A stretch of 64,000 nt of DNA from Pseudomonadota bacterium (GTDB lineage Bacteria > Pseudomonadota > Gammaproteobacteria > Burkholderiales > Burkholderiaceae_B): assembly GCA_023425645.1 (NCBI GenBank), contig JAFACG010000017.1, forward strand, positions 1 through 64,000, written 5' to 3'. Position numbers and translations under genes: made by a program. Positions 10,468 through 19,470 of the stretch are shown one piece after another. Every line of letters begins with the position of its first letter. The stretch's first letter is position 1. The notes under the pieces were generated by a model, which worked only from the letters and a program-made list of their open reading frames with translations, was not told the DNA's origin and made no database searches.

Positions 10468-11661
10468 GTGTTCGGCGCGGAGTTTGTTGCTGATCCTTAT
10501 GCGTTCTATGCCCGTTTGCGCCAGGGGCCGCCCTTGATCTGGAATCATGATTTCTGCGGCGGAGCCTGGCTGGTCCATCGGCACGCCGACGTGCAGCAGG
10601 CGCTGCGTGACCCGGACCTGAGCGCGCGCCGCATCGGCGGCTGGGTGGCCAGGTCCGCTCTGCCGCCCTCTCCACGCCTGCAGGCTTTCAAAGGCCTGAT
10701 GGCCCGGACGCTGGTCTTTCTGGACCGTCCGCGCCACACCCGGGTCCGGCGCGTGTTGAACGCCGTCTTCGCCCCCGACGCCTTGCGCACCCTGGAACCC
10801 GTCATCCGGGCCCGCTGCCGGGAAGCGGCGCAGCATCTGCAGAACAATCTGCGCGCTGGATGCGCCGACCTGATGCGCGACGTCTGCCGGCCCCTGCCGG
10901 CCCTGGTGATGATGGACCTGCTCGGCCTGCGTGAATTGCCGGTCGCGCTGTTCCAGGACTGGGCGATGCGGCTGGCGCGCTTCATCGGCCAGCCCACCCC
11001 CGATGCCGTGCTGTTGCGCGACACGCAGGAGGCGCTGCTGGACATGGCGGACTGCCTGCAATCGCCCCGTCATATCGCCCAAGACGGCCTGGCCTGGCGT
11101 CTGCTCCATGACGACAGCCTCTCCCTGCTGGGCCGGCAGGAGCGCCTTGCCCAATGCTGCATGCTGCTGTTCGCCGGCTACGAGACGTCCCGGCACCTGC
11201 TCGGCAATATGCTGCTCACCCTGATCGAACAGGACGCGCTGCGCCAGGACCTGATCCGCCGCCCCGAGCGCATACCCGCAGCCGTCAGGGAGTTCCTGCG
11301 CCATGACAGCCCGGTCCAGTACACGGCTCGACGACTCGGACAGGATTGCCGCTGGCACGGACAGGCCCTGCGCAAAGGGCAACTGCTGGTCCTGCTGCTG
11401 GGCGCCGCCAACCGCGACCCATCGGTCTTTCCCGATCCGCAGCGGCTGGATTTCGACCGTCCGGACCAGGCCGAATTGTCGCTGGGACACGGCATACACC
11501 GTTGCCTGGGCGCCGGCCTGGTGCAAATGGAAGCCAGGCTGGCGCTGCACGCCCTGCTGCCGCTGCTGCCCACGCTGATTGCAGGCCGGGGCCGCCGGCT
11601 CGGCCTGCCTGCCTACCGGGGCTGGGAATCCCTGCCCGTACGACAGGCCATGGCGGCATGA
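10468..11661 (+). CDS. cytochrome P450 heading the biotin operon (BioI-like role)
   Basis: A 397-residue soluble bacterial P450. The I-helix oxygen-binding motif is FAGYETS (about residue 235), the ExxR pair is in EFLRHDSP (about 274), and the heme loop is LGHGIHRCLGA with the ligand Cys at about 346. The first Phe of the usual FGxGxHxCxG is Leu. The GTG at 10468 is chosen because AGGAGG lies six bases upstream and P450s start close to the DPYAFYARLR helix. It overlaps bioF by ATGA. B. subtilis BioI, also a P450 in a biotin operon, cleaves acyl-ACP to pimeloyl-ACP; the same job is inferred here. Confidence 0.86.
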   Translation: MFGAEFVADPYAFYARLRQGPPLIWNHDFCGGAWLVHRHADVQQALRDPDLSARRIGGWVARSALPPSPRLQAFKGLMARTLVFLDRPRHTRVRRVLNAVFAPDALRTLEPVIRARCREAAQHLQNNLRAGCADLMRDVCRPLPALVMMDLLGLRELPVALFQDWAMRLARFIGQPTPDAVLLRDTQEALLDMADCLQSPRHIAQDGLAWRLLHDDSLSLLGRQERLAQCCMLLFAGYETSRHLLGNMLLTLIEQDALRQDLIRRPERIPAAVREFLRHDSPVQYTARRLGQDCRWHGQALRKGQLLVLLLGAANRDPSVFPDPQRLDFDRPDQAELSLGHGIHRCLGAGLVQMEARLALHALLPLLPTLIAGRGRRLGLPAYRGWESLPVRQAMAA

Positions 11662-12920
11662 GCGCGCTGCAAGCGCGCCTGCGGCTCGGCCTGGCCGCCC
11701 TGCAGGACCGGGGCCTGCTGCGCCGCCGCGCGCTCTGCCGCCCTTTGCCCCACGGGCGGCTGGAGCGCAACGGCCGGACGCTGCTGAGCTTCGCCGGCAA
11801 TGACTACCTGGGCTTGAGCCTGCACCCCGACCTGGCGCCCGCCCTGGCGAACGCCGCCGCCGGCGCGACCGCTTCGCCCCTGGTCTGCGGCCATCACCCC
11901 GAAGCCCAGGCGCTGGAACAGGAGCTGGCCGCCTGGAGCGGTTTTCAGGCCGCGCGCCTGTTCGTCAGCGGCTACCAGGCCAGCCTGGGCGTGATCCCGG
12001 CCCTGGCCGGGCCGGGCGACACGATCTACTGCGACCGCCTGAACCACGCCAGCCTGATCGACGGCAGCCGCCTGTCCGGCGCCCGCCTGCGCGTATATCC
12101 GCATCTGGACCTTGAGCGGCTGGACGCGTTGCTCTCACGCCCCCATCCCGGACTGAAGCTGGTGATCTCGGACAGCGTCTTCAGCATGGACGGCACGCTG
12201 GCTCCGGTGGACCAGCTACTGGCGCTGTGCGAGCGCCATGACGCCGTGCTGTACCTGGACGACGCCCACGGCCTGGGCGTGCTGGGCGACACCGGCCGGG
12301 GCGCCCCGGAACATTTCGCGCTGACGGAGACGCAGCGGCGCAGACTGGTCTACCTGGGCACGTTCGGCAAGGCCGCGGGCCTGGGCGGCGCCTTCGTCGC
12401 CGGCGATGCAATCCTGGCGGAATGGCTGACCCAGCGCGCCCGCAGCTACGTCTACAGCACAGGGCTGGCGCCCGCGCATTGCGCCGCGCTGCGCGCCTGC
12501 CTGCCCCTGATCACGCGCGCCGCGCCGCAGCGCGCCAGACTGCAGAACCACGTCCGGCGGCTGCGCGAACAGTCGCAGGACCTGCCCTGGCCGCTGCCCC
12601 CGTCCGAGACGCCCGTACAAAGACTGATGCTGGGCGACGCCCGCACGGCCCTGATCCTGTCCGAATACCTGGCCGGCCTGGGCGTCTGGGTCCCGGCCAT
12701 CCGCCCGCCCACGGTGCCGCGCGGTCAGGCGCGCCTGCGCATATCCCTGTCGGCCGCCCACGGCGACGACGACATCCTGCGCCTGGCAGACTGTCTGCGC
12801 CAGGCGGCCCATCACTTCTCCTGCCTATCGGAACGCCATGAGCAAGATCGAACTCTCTTCCCTGTCGCGCCGCAGCCTGGACGCCGTCTGGCACCCCTGC
12901 ACGCAGATGCAGCACCATGA
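11658..12920 (+). CDS. bioF: 8-amino-7-oxononanoate synthase
   Basis: PLP enzyme condensing pimeloyl thioester with alanine, the first committed biotin-ring step. Features are FAGNDYLGLS, DDAHGLGVLG and the PLP lysine in TFGKAAG (about K238). The protein is 420 residues, longer than the usual 380-395: after LADCLRQAAHHF the frame continues about 27 residues into bioA, overlapping it by 83 bases. The start overlaps the P450 stop as ATGA. The tail is low in family similarity by eye and may be a recent stop-codon loss. Confidence 0.93.
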   Translation: MSALQARLRLGLAALQDRGLLRRRALCRPLPHGRLERNGRTLLSFAGNDYLGLSLHPDLAPALANAAAGATASPLVCGHHPEAQALEQELAAWSGFQAARLFVSGYQASLGVIPALAGPGDTIYCDRLNHASLIDGSRLSGARLRVYPHLDLERLDALLSRPHPGLKLVISDSVFSMDGTLAPVDQLLALCERHDAVLYLDDAHGLGVLGDTGRGAPEHFALTETQRRRLVYLGTFGKAAGLGGAFVAGDAILAEWLTQRARSYVYSTGLAPAHCAALRACLPLITRAAPQRARLQNHVRRLREQSQDLPWPLPPSETPVQRLMLGDARTALILSEYLAGLGVWVPAIRPPTVPRGQARLRISLSAAHGDDDILRLADCLRQAAHHFSCLSERHEQDRTLFPVAPQPGRRLAPLHADAAP

Positions 12921-14178
12921 CCAGGGCGTGCCGCTGCCGGCCATCGCCCGCGCCCAGGGCGCCTGGCTGCATGACCAGGACGGCAAGCCCTACCTGGACG
13001 CCATCAGCTCCTGGTGGGTGAACCTCTTCGGCCACAGCCATCCGCATATCGTGCAGGCGGTGGCGGACCAGCTGCATACGCTGGACCACGTCATGCTCTG
13101 CGGCCTGACGCACGAACCCGTGGTGCAGTTGTCCGAACAGCTGGCCGCACTGACCGGCAACCAGCTGGGACACGCCTTCTACGGCAGCGACGGCGCCTCC
13201 GCCGTGGAAGTCGCCCTGAAGCTCAGCGTCCAGTACTGGCGCAATCAAGGCCAGAGCCGCAAACACCGCTTCGTCGGCATACGGCAGGGCTACCACGGCG
13301 AAACCCTGGGCGCGCTGGCCGTGACGGATGTGCCGCTCTTTCGGGAACACTATGGCGAACAGCTGGCGACGGCTTATACCGCGGCCAGTCCGGACCTGCG
13401 CCAGGCGCCGCACCCGGACGGGCATGAAGCCGTCACCCAGGCCGCGCTGGACTCCCTGGCAGACGTACTGGCCAGCCACGCCGACATCGCCGCCGTCATC
13501 CTGGAGCCCCTGGTGCAGTGCGCCGGCGGCATGGCCATGCATGCGCCCGCCTATCTGAGCGGCGTGCGCGCGCTGTGCGATCGCCACCAGGTTCACCTGA
13601 TCCTGGACGAGATCGCCGTGGGCTGCGGGCGCACCGGCACCTTCTTCGCCTGCGAGCAGGCCGGCATCTGGCCGGACCTGCTGTGCCTGTCCAAGGGCAT
13701 CACGGGCGGCACGCTGCCCTTGTCCGTGGTGCTGTCCAGCCATGCGCTCTACCAGGGCTTCTACCATGCCGACCTGCGCCGTGGCTTCCTGCACTCGCAC
13801 TCCTATTCCGGCAACCCATTGGCCTGCCGGGCCGCCCTGGCCACGCTGGAGCTGTTCCGTCGTCTGCCCGTCTTTGAATTGCAGGCCGCCCTGGGCGCCA
13901 GGCTGGACCAGGGCCTGCAGGATCTGGCCGCCCGCCACCCCGGCATGCGCCATCTGCGCCGCTGCGGAATGATCTGGGCTTTCGAGCTGGACGCCGGCCC
14001 GGCGCGCTGCGACCACCTGGGCTTTGCCCGCCGTTTCTACCGGTCTGCCATGCAGCAGGGCCTGCTGCTGCGCCCCATCGCCGACACCGTCTATGTGATG
14101 CCGGGCTACCTGTGGCAGCAAGCCGAGACCGATCACCTGCTGTCGGGACTGCACGCGCTGCTGAAGGAGTACGCATGA
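12838..14178 (+). CDS. bioA: adenosylmethionine-8-amino-7-oxononanoate aminotransferase
   Basis: PLP aminotransferase that uses S-adenosylmethionine as amino donor to make 7,8-diaminopelargonate. The 446 residues include HPCTQMQ near the N-terminus, SSWWVNLFGHSHP, GYHGETLGAL and the PLP lysine in LCLSKGITGG (about K286). It starts inside the bioF tail and overlaps bioD by ATGA, so all four genes form one tightly coupled operon. Confidence 0.95.
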   Translation: MSKIELSSLSRRSLDAVWHPCTQMQHHDQGVPLPAIARAQGAWLHDQDGKPYLDAISSWWVNLFGHSHPHIVQAVADQLHTLDHVMLCGLTHEPVVQLSEQLAALTGNQLGHAFYGSDGASAVEVALKLSVQYWRNQGQSRKHRFVGIRQGYHGETLGALAVTDVPLFREHYGEQLATAYTAASPDLRQAPHPDGHEAVTQAALDSLADVLASHADIAAVILEPLVQCAGGMAMHAPAYLSGVRALCDRHQVHLILDEIAVGCGRTGTFFACEQAGIWPDLLCLSKGITGGTLPLSVVLSSHALYQGFYHADLRRGFLHSHSYSGNPLACRAALATLELFRRLPVFELQAALGARLDQGLQDLAARHPGMRHLRRCGMIWAFELDAGPARCDHLGFARRFYRSAMQQGLLLRPIADTVYVMPGYLWQQAETDHLLSGLHALLKEYA

Positions 14179-14861
14179 ACGCCTGCTTCGTGACAGGCAC
14201 GGACACCGAGATCGGCAAGACCCTGGTCAGCGCCGCCCTGCTTCGCCTGCTGGCCGGCCAGGGCGCACGCAGCCTGGGCATGAAGCCCATCGCTTCCGGC
14301 GCCGAATGGATAGCGGGACGCCTGCACAATGAAGACGTGCAGGCCCTGGCGCGGCACTCCAGCGTGCGGGGCGACCCCGACCTGCTCACGCCCTACCTGT
14401 TCCAGCAGGCGGCGGCGCCGCACATTCTGGCGGCCCGGGACGGCGTGACCCTGGACCCGCGGCGTATCCAGGCGAATTTCCAGGCGCTGCGCGAGCAGGC
14501 CGACTACATGGTGGTGGAAGGCGTGGGCGGCTTCATGGTGCCGCTGGGCGCGGGCCGGACCGGCGCCGACCTGGCGCAAGCCCTGAATCTTCCGGTGATC
14601 CTGGTAGTGGGCTTGCGCCTGGGCGCGCTCAACCACGCCCTGCTCAGCGCCCAGGCCATACGCGCCGCCGGCCTGCGCCTGCTGGGCTGGGTTGGCAACC
14701 AGATCGATGCGGACCTGCTGCACGCGCAAGCCAATTTGCAAAGCCTGCGCGACTATCTGCCCGGCCCCTGCCTGGGCGTCATACCGCGCCTGAACGCGCC
14801 GGACCTGGACGAGCGCATCCGCCAGGCAGCCGGACATCTGAGCCATCCCTGGGCGGGCTGA
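14175..14861 (+). CDS. bioD: dethiobiotin synthetase
   Basis: ATP-dependent carboxylase that closes the ureido ring of dethiobiotin. The 228 residues start with the P-loop FVTGTDTEIGKTLVSAALL and contain EGVGGFMVPLG, both diagnostic. AAGGAG lies five bases before the ATG at 14175, which overlaps the bioA stop. bioB, bioC and bioH are not in the window. The gene ends 21 bases before a convergent gene. Confidence 0.94.
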   Translation: MNACFVTGTDTEIGKTLVSAALLRLLAGQGARSLGMKPIASGAEWIAGRLHNEDVQALARHSSVRGDPDLLTPYLFQQAAAPHILAARDGVTLDPRRIQANFQALREQADYMVVEGVGGFMVPLGAGRTGADLAQALNLPVILVVGLRLGALNHALLSAQAIRAAGLRLLGWVGNQIDADLLHAQANLQSLRDYLPGPCLGVIPRLNAPDLDERIRQAAGHLSHPWAG

Positions 14862-14882
14862 ACGCGGGACGCCGCGTCCTCG

Positions 14883-15269
14883 CTAGCCCAGGTAGCGCCC
14901 CAATCCCCCCAGAATGAACAACCCCGCCAGCAGGCACAGGGCCCCGCCCAGCGCCAGGCGCCGGGCAGGATGCGCCAGCCAGAAGTCGGCGCAGACATCC
15001 TGCACGCGCCGCAGCCATCCGCAAGGCGCCGCATTTTTGCCGGCAGGCTGCGGACGCAGAGCAAGCCGTTGTTCGGCGCTGATGCCCTCCAGGGCTTCCC
15101 ACTCCCGGCGCCAGCGCGCGTAGGCGGCTTCATGATCGGGGTCGATATGCAGCCAGGCCCGGAAAGCTGATTCGCTGCGGGCATCGGCGTCATCGTTCAG
15201 TTTCAGCAGCCATTCCAGCGCTTGTGCGTCGATGCGCCTGACGCGCTCGTCGTCATGCTGCTCAGCCAC
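14883..15269 (-). CDS. short FecR-type anti-sigma-like membrane protein (DUF4880 only)
   Basis: A 128-residue protein from a GTG that overlaps the stop of the sigma-like gene (GTGGCTGA), implying coupling. Residues about 14-58 (AQALEWLLKLNDDADA, FRAWLHIDPDHEAAYARW) are the DUF4880 domain that FecR-family regulators use to grip their sigma factor. A single membrane segment (ALGGALCLLAGLFILGG) ends the protein, with only about five residues beyond. The large periplasmic FecR signal-receiving domain, about 180 residues, is absent. It could still hold a sigma factor but should not receive the usual TonB-receptor signal. Confidence 0.7.
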   Translation of the reverse strand: MAEQHDDERVRRIDAQALEWLLKLNDDADARSESAFRAWLHIDPDHEAAYARWRREWEALEGISAEQRLALRPQPAGKNAAPCGWLRRVQDVCADFWLAHPARRLALGGALCLLAGLFILGGLGRYLG

Positions 15270-15579
15270 GGCGCATGGGACTCTGATGGCCCGCACCGGG
15301 CCGGGGCTGCGCCCATTGGCTCTGGCGGCACGCCAGCATGGCCATGCGCACATGCTCCCGCACCATGCGCCGCGATGTATTCATGCGCAGGGCGATCTGC
15401 GCATGGGAGAGCCCTTCGAATCGATACAGCACGAAGGCCTCGCGCCGGCGGCGCGGCAAGGAGCGGATCACGGCCAGCATGCGGACGGAGGCATCCTGCC
15501 CCGCGCCGGCCGCCGCAGCTTCGCCATGAGCCAGGCGCGTGCAGAAATTCAACAATCCACGGTAGTAGCGTTCCAGCAT
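15262..15579 (-). CDS. truncated FecI-type ECF sigma factor
   Basis: A 105-residue protein, against about 165-180 for the family. Residues 1-30 (LERYYRGLLNFCTRLA) match the very start of region 2 of FecI-type sigma factors, and residues 33-85 (RSLPRRRREAFVLYRFEGLS, then HAQIALRMNTSRRMV) are an intact region 4 helix-turn-helix for -35 recognition. The -10-binding part of region 2 and the linker are missing, as after an in-frame deletion of about 70 codons. GAGG lies a few bases before the ATG at 15579. It could be decaying, or a region-4-only regulator. A Fur box lies directly upstream. Confidence 0.72.
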   Translation of the reverse strand: MLERYYRGLLNFCTRLAHGEAAAAGAGQDASVRMLAVIRSLPRRRREAFVLYRFEGLSHAQIALRMNTSRRMVREHVRMAMLACRQSQWAQPRPGAGHQSPMRRG

Positions 15580-15605
15580 GAGAACACCTCGCACAACGAT
15601 CAAAC

Positions 15606-15624
15606 GATAATAGTTCTTATTATC
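15606..15624. promoter_or_regulatory. Fur box upstream of the mini FecI/FecR pair
   Basis: GATAATAGTTCTTATTATC has perfect outer arms GATAATA / TATTATC and agrees with the consensus GATAATGATAATCATTATC in both arms. It sits 27 bases before the sigma-like start, where Fur would block transcription when iron is plentiful. Confidence 0.8.
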
Positions 15625-15657
15625 TTTTGATCGTTACTGAAAGTCCAGTTGTCGCGG

Positions 15658-15692
15658 GCGAAAAAAAACCCTGGCTACGGGAGCCAGGGTTC
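15658..15692 (-). terminator. Rho-independent terminator of bamC operon
   Basis: On the minus strand ACCCTGGCT, a 5-base loop and AGCCAGGGT are followed by eight T. It lies 34 bases beyond the bamC stop. Confidence 0.88.
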
Positions 15693-15725
15693 TGCCGTCC
15701 GGCCTTGGCGGCCGGCGTACATGCT

Positions 15726-16859
15726 TCAATTGCCGGGGCGCATATTGCTCGAGAGCACATTGATGATGCGCTTGGCCGTGGGCGTGGTCTGCTCCTGGCC
15801 GTTCTGGTCCAGCACGGTCACGCGCGTGGCGTTGCCCTGGCCCGTCAGCTTGATGCGCAGCGGCACGGCTTCGGCGGTATTGCGGCTGCCGAAGATGCGG
15901 CCGATGATGTTCTGCTGCTCGATCTTCTCGCCGGTATCGGAGTCCAGATAGCGGATGAAGAACTCGCCGGCGGAACGGTCCCGATCCTCGACGGAGAAGC
16001 CGGCCGAATCGATGGCCACCCCGACCCGGCGCCATGCCCGGTCGAAGGACTCGTTCAGCAACAGCTCGGCCTGGCCGGCGGCGTCCAGCGTCTGCACCTG
16101 GGCGGCCGACGGATCCTTGGAAGCGTTGGCGACCTGCTCGCGGGCGGAATCGATGTCCGACCCCAGGAACACCATCATGCGGGCCAGCATGGCGGCGTTC
16201 AGGCCCGGATCTTCCTTGGCGTAAACCCATTTGAAGGCGGAACCGTCGGCGGTGGGCGTCTCTTCCATGTGCTGGTGCGAGACGTAGACTTCGGTCTTGT
16301 TGCCCACGCGCTCGATGCGAGTGCGGAAGCGATCCCGTTCGCCGCTGTCGAACACCTGGTCGATGATGGAGCCCAGGGCGCTGCGGATCCAGCTTTCGGG
16401 GATCTTGGCGCGGTTCTCGGCCCAGTCGGTCTGGATCAGGCCGGCGCGCGGATCCTGGGACTGGATGGTGAAGCCCTGCTCGCCCCAGAAATCCACGATG
16501 CGAGGGAAGATCTGGTCCACGGGACGGTCGATGACCAGCCAGCGCAGATCGCCGTCGCGCATGACCTGGATGCCCGCGGCCTGCGGCAGGACCTGGTCGG
16601 CGCCGCCGGTGGCCTGCTGGGCGCTGCGGCCCTGCGCGTACTGGGAATAGGAGGTGACGCCTTCCGGGGCGCGGTAGTGGGCATCGCGATTGGCCTGGGT
16701 CAGATCCGGAGGAATGCTCAGGGGATCGCCCGCCACGGTGCTCTTGTAGTCAATGGACTCCTCCTTGCCCAGGATCTGGTCCACGGAGGAACACCCCGAC
16801 AGGACCAACAGGCTCAAGGACAAGCCGATCAGGCTCTTACTAGCTGGCTTAACTATCAT
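15726..16859 (-). CDS. bamC: outer membrane assembly lipoprotein BamC
   Basis: A 377-residue lipoprotein of the BAM complex that inserts beta-barrel proteins in the outer membrane. The signal peptide ends in the lipobox LSGC (Cys about 23). The unstructured N-terminal stretch ([11 protein letters not shown]), typical of BamC binding to BamD, is followed by two helix-grip domains. The start overlaps the dapA stop as ATGA, the usual bamC-dapA arrangement. Confidence 0.9.
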   Translation of the reverse strand: MIVKPASKSLIGLSLSLLVLSGCSSVDQILGKEESIDYKSTVAGDPLSIPPDLTQANRDAHYRAPEGVTSYSQYAQGRSAQQATGGADQVLPQAAGIQVMRDGDLRWLVIDRPVDQIFPRIVDFWGEQGFTIQSQDPRAGLIQTDWAENRAKIPESWIRSALGSIIDQVFDSGERDRFRTRIERVGNKTEVYVSHQHMEETPTADGSAFKWVYAKEDPGLNAAMLARMMVFLGSDIDSAREQVANASKDPSAAQVQTLDAAGQAELLLNESFDRAWRRVGVAIDSAGFSVEDRDRSAGEFFIRYLDSDTGEKIEQQNIIGRIFGSRNTAEAVPLRIKLTGQGNATRVTVLDQNGQEQTTPTAKRIINVLSSNMRPGN

Positions 16860-17761
16860 GAAATCAGATCCGCAACTTTCAAGGATTGGCGCAATAAATC
16901 ATGGTACTGCTGGCTCAACGGCGTCAATGGTAAACGATAACCGAGCTGAGTAAGGCCCATTTCTGCAACCGCCCATTTCACGGGAATGGGATTGGCCTCG
17001 ACGAACAAGTTCTTGTTCAGCTCGGCCAGCTGGGCATTGAGACGGCGCACGGTGGGCACGTCCATGTCCAGCGCGGCGCGGCACAGCTGGCTCATCAGGC
17101 GCGGCGCCACGTTGGCGGTGACCGAAATATTGCCGCGCGCGCCCAGCAGGATGTAGGAGGCGGCGGTCGGGTCGTCCCCGCTGATGACCAGGAAGTCCTC
17201 GGGCGCGTCGCGCAGCAGCAGGCCGCCGCGCGCCAGGTCGCCGGTGGCGTCCTTGATGCCGATGATGTTGGGAATCTGGGCCAGGCGCAGCACGGTGGCG
17301 TTGCTCAGGTCGGCCACGGTGCGGCCGGGCACGTTATACAGCAGCTGGGGCAGTTCCACCGCCTCGGCGATGCTGCGGAAATGCTGGTACAGGCCTTCCT
17401 GGGTGGGACGATTGTAGTAAGGCACGACGGACAGGCCGGCGTCCGCGCCCACTTCCAGCGCATGGCGGGACAGTTCGATGGCTTCGCGGGTGGAGTTGCC
17501 GCCCACGCCGGCCACGACCGGAATGCGGCCGGCGGCGTGCTCGACGGCCACCTTGATCAGTTCGGCATGCTCATCCACGGACACGGTGGGCGATTCGCCC
17601 GAGGTGCCCACGACCACCAGCACATTGGTTCCTTCCTGGATGTGCCAGTCGATCAGTTTTCGGTAGGCGGCAAAATCCAGACCCCCATCGGGATCCATGG
17701 GTGTGACAAGGGCAACCATACTGCCCTGAAGGTTGGAAATAGCAGAGTCCGAACTTGCCAT
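16856..17761 (-). CDS. dapA: 4-hydroxy-tetrahydrodipicolinate synthase
   Basis: Condenses pyruvate with aspartate semialdehyde at the branch to lysine and diaminopimelate. The 301 residues form a TIM barrel with GTSGESPTV, the catalytic Tyr in [10 protein letters not shown] and the Schiff-base Lys in [14 protein letters not shown] lies nine bases before the ATG. It is coupled to bamC; the site-2 protease gene is 79 bases upstream on the same strand. Confidence 0.95.
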   Translation of the reverse strand: MASSDSAISNLQGSMVALVTPMDPDGGLDFAAYRKLIDWHIQEGTNVLVVVGTSGESPTVSVDEHAELIKVAVEHAAGRIPVVAGVGGNSTREAIELSRHALEVGADAGLSVVPYYNRPTQEGLYQHFRSIAEAVELPQLLYNVPGRTVADLSNATVLRLAQIPNIIGIKDATGDLARGGLLLRDAPEDFLVISGDDPTAASYILLGARGNISVTANVAPRLMSQLCRAALDMDVPTVRRLNAQLAELNKNLFVEANPIPVKWAVAEMGLTQLGYRLPLTPLSQQYHDLLRQSLKVADLIS

Positions 17762-17840
17762 GATGAGAAGAATCTCCGGATTTAAGGCGCAACAGCCGAA
17801 AAAAATATTGACCTACAAGTTTAACGGATAAGCGGTCAAA

Positions 17841-18491
17841 TCATAAGAACCATTTCAACACGCCCTCGCCCAGCGCGATCAAGGGGCGCATCAGGGTCCA
17901 GAGCACGCCGGTGAACATCAGCACGATCAGGATGATCATCCCGTAGGGCTCGATGCGCGAATATGGATAGGCGAGTCGATCGGGCAGCAGGCTGAAGACC
18001 ACCCGCCCGCCGTCCAGGGGCGGCAGAGGCAGGAGATTCAGGGCCATCAGCACCAGATTGACCTGTACGCCGGCGATGGCCATGCCCATCCAGAACGCGC
18101 TGTCGCCCTGCCCGATCGCCACCATCAGGTGAGCATAGAACACCCACAGGATGGCCATGAGCAGATTGGAGCCCGGCCCGGCCAGGGCCACCCACAGCAT
18201 GTCGCGCTTGGGGTTGCGCAGGCGTCCCCAGTCGACCGGCACCGGCTTGGCCCAGCCGAACAGGATGCCGCCCATGCCCATCAGCGAGCTGCTCAGCAGC
18301 AGCACCAGGGGCACCACGATGGTGCCCACCGGGTCGATGTGGCGCAAGGGATTGAGGCTGATGCGGCCGGCCAGCATGGCGGTGGGATCGCCGAACATGC
18401 GCGCCACGTAACCGTGCGCGGCTTCATGCAGGGTGATGCCGAAAATGACCGGCAAGGCGTAGACAGTAATTGTCTGTATGAGTGAATCCAT
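17841..18491 (-). CDS. site-2 protease family membrane metalloprotease (M50)
   Basis: A 216-residue polytopic protein. The zinc motif HEAAH is in the first membrane segment (FGITLHEAAHGYVA) and the third ligand Asp in NLLPLPPLDGG, as in small stand-alone S2P proteases. No PDZ domain is present. The substrate is unknown. The ATG at 18491 has AGGA five bases upstream and is preferred to an upstream TTG. It lies in the yciO-S2P-dapA-bamC gene row, an order common in related genomes. Confidence 0.85.
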   Translation of the reverse strand: MDSLIQTITVYALPVIFGITLHEAAHGYVARMFGDPTAMLAGRISLNPLRHIDPVGTIVVPLVLLLSSSLMGMGGILFGWAKPVPVDWGRLRNPKRDMLWVALAGPGSNLLMAILWVFYAHLMVAIGQGDSAFWMGMAIAGVQVNLVLMALNLLPLPPLDGGRVVFSLLPDRLAYPYSRIEPYGMIILIVLMFTGVLWTLMRPLIALGEGVLKWFL

Positions 18492-18655
18492 GGCAATCCT
18501 GATTCCGGGCAAGCGGCCGGCCCGCCTGGCTAGCTTAGCGGCGGGCTTGCCGCCGGCGGGTCCGGCCGTCTGGATTGGACAGCAAGCGCTGCCCCAGGTT
18601 CAGGATTGAAACACGAATGCGCGTGCGGGCGCGAATTTTTTCCTGCCGCCCGCGG

Positions 18656-19282
18656 TCAGGACAGGCCCAGCAAGGACGGATCGCCCGAGCCGCGGCGCAG
18701 CACCTCGGGAGTCGCGCCGGTCAGGTCGATGACGGTGGTGGCCTGCAGGGGGCAAGGGCCGCCGTCGACCACGGCCGCCAATTGATGGGCATAACGCTCC
18801 AGGATCTCCTGGGCGTCGTTCAGGGGTTCGTCCTCGCCCTCTGGGATCAGGGTGGTGGAAATCAGCGGGCTGCCCGCCTGCTCGATCAGCGCCAGGGCCA
18901 CATTCTGACCGGGCACGCGTATGCCTATGGTCTTGCGCGACGGGTGCGACACGCGGCGCGGCACTTCCTTGGTGGCTTCCAGGATGAAGGTCCAGGGGCC
19001 GGGCGTGGCCATTTTCAAGAGTCGGTATTGAGGATTGTCGACCTTGGCGAACAGGCTGATCTCGGCCAGGTCGCGGCACAGCAGAGTCAGGTGGTGGCGC
19101 TCATCCAGGCCGCGCAGGCGCCGCAGGCTTTCCGCGGCGGACTTGTCATCCAGGCGCGCCACCACGGCATAGCTGGAGTCGGTGGGAATGGCGACCAGCC
19201 CTCCTTTGGCCAGCAGCTCGGCGGCCTGGGCCATGGCGCGTGGCTGGGGATTCTCGGGATGAACGACGAATAACTGAGACAT
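18656..19282 (-). CDS. YciO/Sua5-type L-threonylcarbamoyladenylate synthase family protein
   Basis: A 208-residue YrdC-fold protein. The nucleotide and RNA-binding pattern GGLVAIPTDSSYAVV, the KxR-like RLRGLDERHHLTLLCRDL and STTLIPEGEDEP fit the YciO branch. TsaC/Sua5 make threonylcarbamoyl-AMP for tRNA t6A; YciO paralogues share the fold but their exact role is less certain. Start MSQLFVVHPENPQ is the family start. Confidence 0.85.
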   Translation of the reverse strand: MSQLFVVHPENPQPRAMAQAAELLAKGGLVAIPTDSSYAVVARLDDKSAAESLRRLRGLDERHHLTLLCRDLAEISLFAKVDNPQYRLLKMATPGPWTFILEATKEVPRRVSHPSRKTIGIRVPGQNVALALIEQAGSPLISTTLIPEGEDEPLNDAQEILERYAHQLAAVVDGGPCPLQATTVIDLTGATPEVLRRGSGDPSLLGLS

Positions 19283-19470
19283 ATCGCGCTTCCTTTATTA
19301 TTGGGAGGATGATTAAACCTGATGCTTGCGCAGCGCGGCAAGATCGCTTGCGTATCCGGAAGGAGAAATGCGAACGCAAGTATTGCACTTTCCAAAAAAG
19401 CCATGCTAGAATAGCTTTTTTACATCAAGGCCCGCAGGCCAAGAGTAAAAAAGCGATCAGCAGTACAGTG

